In this document: positions 6,575 through 10,976 of the stretch, in pieces | Position numbering within the stretch: the first letter of the stretch is position 1 | Layout: each line of letters opens with the position of its first letter | Source: an uncultured Muribaculaceae bacterium | GTDB taxonomy: Bacteria > Bacteroidota > Bacteroidia > Bacteroidales > Muribaculaceae | Direction: 5' to 3' | Length of the DNA: 10,976 bases | Assembly (NCBI GenBank): GCA_947173755.1 | Contig: CAMWGM010000036.1 | Location: 1-10,976 of the forward strand | Notes under the pieces: model-generated | The model's input: only the letters and a program-made list of their open reading frames with translations | Databases searched by the model: none | What the model was told of the DNA's origin: nothing | Program-made: the position numbers and the translations under genes

Positions 6575-7681
6575 ATGAATAAACTTTTCCTCGCAGCCGC
6601 ACTCGCAGGCGGTATGTTTGCAACCGCATCGGCGCAGAACGTCATTGAGCGCCCCACATTCGCTGACAACTGGTCAATCGGTTTTGACGCCGGTGTCACC
6701 TCTCCCTTCCTCAAGCACAACTATTTCAAGAACATCCGTCCTCAGCTCGGTCTTCACATCGAGAAGCAGCTCACTCCTCTGGTAGGAGTCGGTGTTGAAG
6801 GAGCCTGGGGTATCAATACCACTTCCTCGAAGACTGCATTCGACAGCCAGTATGTAGGCGGTTACGGCACACTCGACCTCACCAACGTATTCGGTGGTTT
6901 CCGTTGCACTCCCCGTCCCGTAGATGTTGACCTCGTTGCAGGTCTCGGCTGGCTCCACTACTACACTGTAGGCCCGCACGACACCAACGATCTCGGCGCA
7001 CGCACCGGTTTCCGTGTCAACTTCAACGTCACCGACAAATTCTCGATCGCAGTTAAACCTGCCATCGTCTGGGATCTCACCGCATCTTCCCACAAGGTTG
7101 CCTTCAACCGTCGCAAGGCCAACACCGAACTTATGATCGGCTTCAACTACAACTTCGGCCCCGGTTTCCAGTGTGTCACCGTTCCTGAAGATCTCTCGGC
7201 TACCGTCGACGCCCTCAATGCTCAGGTCAATGCTCTCCGTGCTGATGTCGAAGGTACAAGCGTAGCCCTCGCTGCCGCAACCGCTCAGAACGCACAGCTC
7301 GCTCAGGCTCTCGCTGACTGCCAGAACGCTCCTGCCAAGGTGATCGAGAAGAACACCAATACTCTAGAATCTGTCCGCTACGTCTTCTTCCGTATCGGTT
7401 CAAGCGTCATCACTGCCGACCAGATGCCTAACGTAGAGATGATTGCCGCTTACCTCAACAACCACCCCGACAGCAAGGTTGAAATCAAGGGTTATGCAAG
7501 CCAGGACGGTAACCTCGAGTTCAACGAACGTCTCGCTGCCGCTCGTGCAGAAAGCGTGAAGAATGCACTCATCAAGAAGTATAAGATCAAAGCCGACCGC
7601 ATCACTGCCAAGGGCGAAGGTATCGGCCACATGTTCTCGGAGGAAAGCTGGAACCGTGTTTCGATCTGTACTCTCGACTGA
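6575..7681 (+). CDS. OmpA-family outer membrane protein (beta-barrel plus peptidoglycan-binding domain)
   Basis: The 368-residue protein starts with a signal peptide (MNKLFLAAALAGGMFATASA, cut before QN). Residues about 30-198 are a beta-barrel with alternating aromatic/glycine strands, ending in IGFNYNFGPGF. Residues 206-249 form an Ala/Gln-rich helical linker likely to be coiled coil (DALNAQVNALRADV...), and 265-368 form an OmpA C-terminal domain. That domain has GYASQDG (306-312), then RLAAARAESV (319-328), with Arg324 matching the meso-diaminopimelate-binding arginine of E. coli OmpA; the partner aspartate position is Ser309. It probably anchors the outer membrane to peptidoglycan and may be an abundant porin. 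The gene is monocistronic by layout: a long A-rich leader in front and a strong hairpin behind. Its codon use is strongly biased to CTC, GTC, ATC and AAC, consistent with high expression. Confidence 0.92.
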   Translation: MNKLFLAAALAGGMFATASAQNVIERPTFADNWSIGFDAGVTSPFLKHNYFKNIRPQLGLHIEKQLTPLVGVGVEGAWGINTTSSKTAFDSQYVGGYGTLDLTNVFGGFRCTPRPVDVDLVAGLGWLHYYTVGPHDTNDLGARTGFRVNFNVTDKFSIAVKPAIVWDLTASSHKVAFNRRKANTELMIGFNYNFGPGFQCVTVPEDLSATVDALNAQVNALRADVEGTSVALAAATAQNAQLAQALADCQNAPAKVIEKNTNTLESVRYVFFRIGSSVITADQMPNVEMIAAYLNNHPDSKVEIKGYASQDGNLEFNERLAAARAESVKNALIKKYKIKADRITAKGEGIGHMFSEESWNRVSICTLD

Positions 7682-7721
7682 TCCTGTCAACCTGACATAA
7701 AAAGATTAATCCTTAAATAAC

Positions 7722-7764
7722 GGGGATGTGTCAAGCCAACCCACTTGACACATCCCCTTGATTT
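7722..7764 (+). terminator. Intrinsic terminator of the ompA-like gene
   Basis: GGGGATGTGTCAAG (7722-7735) and CTTGACACATCCCC (7744-7757) form a perfect 14-bp stem with an 8-base loop, followed by TTGATTT. The stem is very stable; the T-tract is short and interrupted. It begins 41 bases after the ompA-like stop, so it most likely ends that transcript and separates it from the GIN-domain gene. Confidence 0.85.
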
Positions 7765-7875
7765 ATGCCTGTTTCTGGAGATTGATATGCAAATTTTTTT
7801 TGGTCACGATGTCACAATTCGGGATTTCCTGCGTCTAATATATAAAGACACTGTTAATCACATAAAAATGTATAG

Positions 7876-8676
7876 ATGAAAAAATCTTTAATTCTCTCTT
7901 TAGTTCTCATGCTTATGTTTGGAACGGTACTTTCTCTCTCGGCCGCCCCGAAGCGTGAACTCGTCACGAAGTCATTCAACCTCAGCGGATTTGACAAGGT
8001 TTCTCAAAACTGGCTTGTAGATGTCGAAATCACCCAGGCCGGGACAACGAGCGTGCAGTTTACCGGCGAAAAGAAGGTGCTTGACGCGCTTTCGCTCTCG
8101 GTAAGTTCCGACGGTACCCTCGTCATCAAGTGTAACCAACAGAATTGGCATCAACAGGGAGAAGCGAAGGCTTTGCTGAAGATCACTATGCCTTCGCTCA
8201 CTAACGTTGCCGTCAAAGGATCAGGCGATATCGATATCAAGGGAAAATTTTCTTCCGATAATCTCAGTGTGTTGATCCAGGGTTCCGGAGATGTCGACAT
8301 TGAGTCGTTTGCCGGCAAGAAATTCAATGCCTCGATTCTCGGCGCAGGTGACATCGAAATGACCGGAACCGTATCTGATGTGACAGTCGACATCAAGGGC
8401 GCGGGTGACTGCGAGATCAAAAATGTAAATCTCAATAATCTGACCGTCAACATAATGGGCGCCGGTGATGTTGACCTCAGCGGCACAGCGGTCAATGCCG
8501 TGTACACGGTGAAAGGGGCAGGTGATATCGATGCCGGATCGATGAAGGCGCAGAATGTCAAGGCCAGTGTTTTCGGCTCGGGCGACATCACATGCTACGC
8601 CTCCAAATCGTTTGTAAGCACCAAGAAAGGGACAGGCGACATTCATTGCAAAGGAAATGCCGCGATCAGGAAATAA
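7876..8676 (+). CDS. Secreted GIN-domain (DUF2807) beta-repeat protein
   Basis: The 266-residue protein has a signal peptide (MKKSLILSLVLMLMFGTVLSLSAA, no lipobox cysteine) and a DUF2807 'head GIN' fold. The entry segment SFNLSGFDKVSQNWLVDVEIT is typical of the family. From residue 115 on there are eight G-[S/A/T]-G-D turns, at 115, 136, 156, 175, 195, 214, 234 and 252, spaced 18-21 residues, each followed by a short beta strand. This pattern predicts a right-handed beta-solenoid. The family is widespread in Bacteroidetes; some members are called putative autotransporter adhesins, but the real role is not established. It is probably periplasmic or surface-exposed. I find no convincing -33/-7 promoter in the 118 bases between the ompA terminator and the ATG. 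A strong hairpin follows the stop. No link to xylose metabolism is visible. Confidence 0.88.
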   Translation: MKKSLILSLVLMLMFGTVLSLSAAPKRELVTKSFNLSGFDKVSQNWLVDVEITQAGTTSVQFTGEKKVLDALSLSVSSDGTLVIKCNQQNWHQQGEAKALLKITMPSLTNVAVKGSGDIDIKGKFSSDNLSVLIQGSGDVDIESFAGKKFNASILGAGDIEMTGTVSDVTVDIKGAGDCEIKNVNLNNLTVNIMGAGDVDLSGTAVNAVYTVKGAGDIDAGSMKAQNVKASVFGSGDITCYASKSFVSTKKGTGDIHCKGNAAIRK

Positions 8677-8708
8677 AGAGCATATCCAATAGTTACTGAA
8701 ATAAGAGC

Positions 8709-8746
8709 ACGCTCCCCTGTCGCAGGATTTTGCGGCAGGGGAGCGT
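8709..8746. terminator. Strong hairpin between convergent genes, probably a bidirectional terminator
   Basis: The arms 8709-8724 and 8731-8746 pair over 16 bp around a 6-base loop, with one G-U pair when read on the plus strand. The stem core is CGCTCCCCTG on the left and CAGGGGAGCG on the right. Read on the minus strand the same position is a C-A mismatch, so it should work better for the GIN-domain gene, whose stop is 32 bases before. It also lies 24 bases beyond the end of the convergent PL11 gene. The T-tracts on both sides are weak. Confidence 0.75.
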
Positions 8747-8770
8747 TGTCAATTCAAGAGTCTAATGGAC

Positions 8771-10976
8771 TCAGAGGATAATTTTGTCGATATAAGTTGT
8801 CTTGCCCTGACGGGTGACGAGGATATAGACGTTTCCGGGGAGAGCCTGTGAAGTGACATTGGTAGCGTCACCTATGCCGGTAGCGACTGTACGGCCGGTC
8901 GAAACCTCGATGAGTGTGAGGTAGCGGGGTGCGTCGGCATCGGCATCGTCGGGAGAAATTGTGTTGATTGAGGAGAGACCGTAGGAGGCATAACGAGTAG
9001 CGACCTTGGAGGCCGACATGGCTCCGCGATAGATCGAGAAGTCGTCGAGAAGACCTTTGTAGCCGTTGTCGAAGTTTACACTGACGTTGCCTACGATCAT
9101 CTGCTCGTCTTTATCCATGTTGATTGCTCCTGTATTGTCGCTGCTCTCGGCTTTGAGAGCACCGTCAATATAGATCTTGAGAGTTTTGGTTGCGCCTTCG
9201 CGAACAAGCACGACGTGGTGCCAGCCTCCGTCGAAGCAGACTGTTCCGTCGGTCGAAGCCTCGCTCTTGGTGACATCGTCGTCGACGGCAAATTTGATCT
9301 GGTTGCCCTTATATTCGAGACCGATCCAGTTTCCGGTGCGGTTGAAGCGGGCATCTTTTGCGATCGTGCCGATATGGAAGACATAAGCGCCGTTGTCGGT
9401 GGATTTCATCAGGAATTCCACGGTGAAGTCATCGCTGCCGAAATTGAGACCTTCATAGCGGTTCTGGATAAGACGGTCGGAAGTGCCGTTGAAGTAGATA
9501 GCGTTGCCGACAAGACCCGGCTGCGCCTCGGGATTACCGTTTGTAGTGGCATCTTCACCTTTGGCATTGGCTACGCTTCCGCTGTTTACTGCGTCCATGG
9601 TGTAGTAGAGCACTTGCTCGAGAGCCACCGGGGCGGTGACAGTGACAGAGATGTTGATCGCCGCAGGTGTGCCTTCCCCGCCGACAGTGTTGAGGGTGAA
9701 TTCATGCACACCTTCCGCCTCGGGAGTTCCGGAGAGTGTGAAGGTGGAAGTGGCATCGTCGGTGGTGAGTGTGATGCCGGCAGGGAGTGCTTCAGCCGTA
9801 ACGCCATCACAGTTACCCCATTTGCCGGTGAGAGGCTGGATGGGATCGCCGAGTTCGACAGCCTGACGGAGGATGGAGGTGGCATCCATCATGATGCGCG
9901 GTGCGGTGTCGAAGCGGTCAGGAAGATAGTAGCCGAGATGAGGAGGCTGGTTGTAGGCGGTGTTCTGCCAAGCGACGGCCATGCGGTAGTTGTGGTCGGT
10001 GAGCAGACAGGGCACGCGGTAGTTTGTGGGAATTGTAGTGGTGAACACAAGCAGATCAGTGCTGTTGTCGCCATCCCACAGAATAATTTCCTCGCGCCAG
10101 TCGCCGAGCAGATCGGCCTGCAGACAAGGAGTCGCTTTTGTTGTGTTGCAACTCTGGGCATTCCATTTGTTGAAATTCACCAGATTGGAGGATGAGTTGA
10201 GATTGGCTGAACGCTTTTCGATGATAGGGCTTGAAATGCCGGTATTCGAGTCAAATTTGCCGTCGAAAAGTTCTTCCTGAAGATCTCCGTCCCAGTAGAC
10301 ACGAAAACATGTCGAACCGCGTTTGTTGACCAGCAGATTGCCACGGCAGTCAAATGTGGCGTTGGTTTTCACACCGTTATCAAAATAATTTCCGGGCCAT
10401 ACTTCATAGCCGCGCCATGTGTCGGAAAGGTCTGCAACGAGACCGCGGCCGATATCGTTGCCCGACTGCTTTGTCGACCAGATGACATTTCCTGTCTTCG
10501 CGTCGCGGAATTCAGAGTCGTAGGGATAGGCTGACCCTTTCTCCTCATGCACCATGAAGATCTCGAGACCTTCGCGGTCGGGATCAAAATCGCCGAGATG
10601 AAGAGCGTCGCCATGACCTGCTCCGGTTCGGTAGAGAAGCGAGCCGTCATGATCGATGCTTGCTGCCCCGTATACTATCTCATCCTTGCCGTCGCCGTCG
10701 ACATCACCGATGGTGAGCGAATGGGCACCTTCGCCATATGCTCCCTTACCTTTTTCGGTCGATGCATGGAGCCATCGTTCGGTGAGTTTCGAACCGTCGA
10801 AATCAACGGCCCAGAGATAGGAATGAGTGTAGTAGCCGCGGCACATCACTGCCGAGGGATGCTCGCCGTCGAGATAGGCTACGCCGGCAAGATAACGCTC
10901 GGAACGGTTGGCATATTCATCACCCCAACCTGGATAACTTTTTGATTGCGCATGAGTGGCACGCGGAGGATTGTAG
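8771..10976 (-). CDS. Rhamnogalacturonan lyase, PL11 (YesW-like), with Ig-like, LamG-like and C-terminal tail domains; 5' end outside window
   Basis: The frame is open from the right edge (first whole codon at 10975), so the N-terminus is missing. The apparent start near 10849 is only an internal GTG; upstream in-frame codons read ...GDEYANRSERYLAGVAYLDG, which is conserved PL11 sequence. PL11 enzymes cut the rhamnogalacturonan I backbone of pectin by beta-elimination, using calcium in an eight-bladed propeller. Support: VMCRGYYTHSYLWAVDFDG, the calcium-type DVDGDGKDE loop (10705-10679), LEIFMVHE, GYEVWPGNYFD, LLGDWREEIILWDG and AVAWQNTAYNQPPHLGYYLP. After the propeller (ending near 9900) come an Ig-like segment with LPAGITL and LSGTPEAEGVHEFTL (about 9830-9635), a LamG/concanavalin-like domain with GGWHHVVLVREG and LLDDFSIYRGAMS (about 9616-8990), and a tail of about 50 residues ending TTYIDKIIL. 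It is probably secreted; the tail may be a sorting signal. It is convergent with, and apparently unrelated to, the neighbouring genes. Confidence 0.93.
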   Translation of the reverse strand, partial: YNPPRATHAQSKSYPGWGDEYANRSERYLAGVAYLDGEHPSAVMCRGYYTHSYLWAVDFDGSKLTERWLHASTEKGKGAYGEGAHSLTIGDVDGDGKDEIVYGAASIDHDGSLLYRTGAGHGDALHLGDFDPDREGLEIFMVHEEKGSAYPYDSEFRDAKTGNVIWSTKQSGNDIGRGLVADLSDTWRGYEVWPGNYFDNGVKTNATFDCRGNLLVNKRGSTCFRVYWDGDLQEELFDGKFDSNTGISSPIIEKRSANLNSSSNLVNFNKWNAQSCNTTKATPCLQADLLGDWREEIILWDGDNSTDLLVFTTTIPTNYRVPCLLTDHNYRMAVAWQNTAYNQPPHLGYYLPDRFDTAPRIMMDATSILRQAVELGDPIQPLTGKWGNCDGVTAEALPAGITLTTDDATSTFTLSGTPEAEGVHEFTLNTVGGEGTPAAINISVTVTAPVALEQVLYYTMDAVNSGSVANAKGEDATTNGNPEAQPGLVGNAIYFNGTSDRLIQNRYEGLNFGSDDFTVEFLMKSTDNGAYVFHIGTIAKDARFNRTGNWIGLEYKGNQIKFAVDDDVTKSEASTDGTVCFDGGWHHVVLVREGATKTLKIYIDGALKAESSDNTGAINMDKDEQMIVGNVSVNFDNGYKGLLDDFSIYRGAMSASKVATRYASYGLSSINTISPDDADADAPRYLTLIEVSTGRTVATGIGDATNVTSQALPGNVYILVTRQGKTTYIDKIIL

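Noticed and set aside
7685..7697. TGTCA-ACC-TGACA inverted repeat after the ompA-like stop
   Set aside because: Only 5-bp arms with no T-tract; the much stronger hairpin at 7722-7757 explains termination.
7868..7879. Three-codon frame (ATG TAT AGA TGA) overlapping the GIN-domain gene start
   Set aside because: Too short to assess; expected by chance in AT-rich leader sequence.
9215..10195. Plus-strand open frame of 326 codons opposite the PL11 gene
   Set aside because: Long, but antisense to well-recognised lyase, Ig and LamG sequence; no signal peptide or family motif seen.
10847..10849. GTG as start codon of the PL11 gene
   Set aside because: The frame continues upstream to the window edge with conserved PL11 sequence, so the true start is outside.

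Overview
The window looks like chromosomal DNA of a gut Bacteroidales bacterium, most plausibly Muribaculaceae or a close relative. This rests on protein style (an H+/xylose symporter with an isomerase, kinase and Nudix-type regulator; a carbohydrate lyase with LamG and C-terminal sorting-like tail; an OmpA-like porin with an A-rich leader), on mostly absent Shine-Dalgarno sequences, and on one promoter that fits the Bacteroidetes -33/-7 pattern (TTG, 20 bases, TAAATTTG). The family-level placement is an inference.

Left two thirds, minus strand (about 6203 down to 1): a D-xylose catabolic operon in the order Nudix/winged-helix regulator (probable XylR) - xylB xylulokinase - xylA xylose isomerase - xylE xylose/H+ symporter - GH51 alpha-L-arabinofuranosidase (cut by the left edge). 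Together these would take xylose across the inner membrane, isomerise it to xylulose and phosphorylate it to xylulose 5-phosphate. The exported GH51 enzyme, starting one base after the xylE stop, would strip arabinose side chains from arabinoxylan-type oligosaccharides. The regulator's Nudix box has lost most of its catalytic glutamates, as expected for a sugar-sensing repressor. Candidate operators (AT-rich dyads) lie in front of both the regulator and xylB, and a 16-bp RNA hairpin sits between xylA and xylE.

A roughly 500-base intergenic region (6077-6574) carries the regulator promoter, two dyads and a long A-rich leader for the divergent ompA-like gene.

Right third: plus-strand genes for an OmpA-family outer membrane protein (with a clear hairpin terminator) and a secreted GIN-domain (DUF2807) beta-repeat protein with eight G-[S/A/T]-G-D turns. 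A strong hairpin at 8709-8746 separates the latter from a convergent minus-strand rhamnogalacturonan lyase (PL11, YesW-like). That lyase has Ig-like, LamG-like and C-terminal tail domains and is open at the right edge.

The genes themselves belong to known families; I see no CRISPR array, tRNA, rRNA, transposase or phage gene. The parts most worth a second look are regulatory: the possible operators, the xylA-xylE hairpin with an overlapping 29-codon reading frame, and the tail of the PL11 enzyme.
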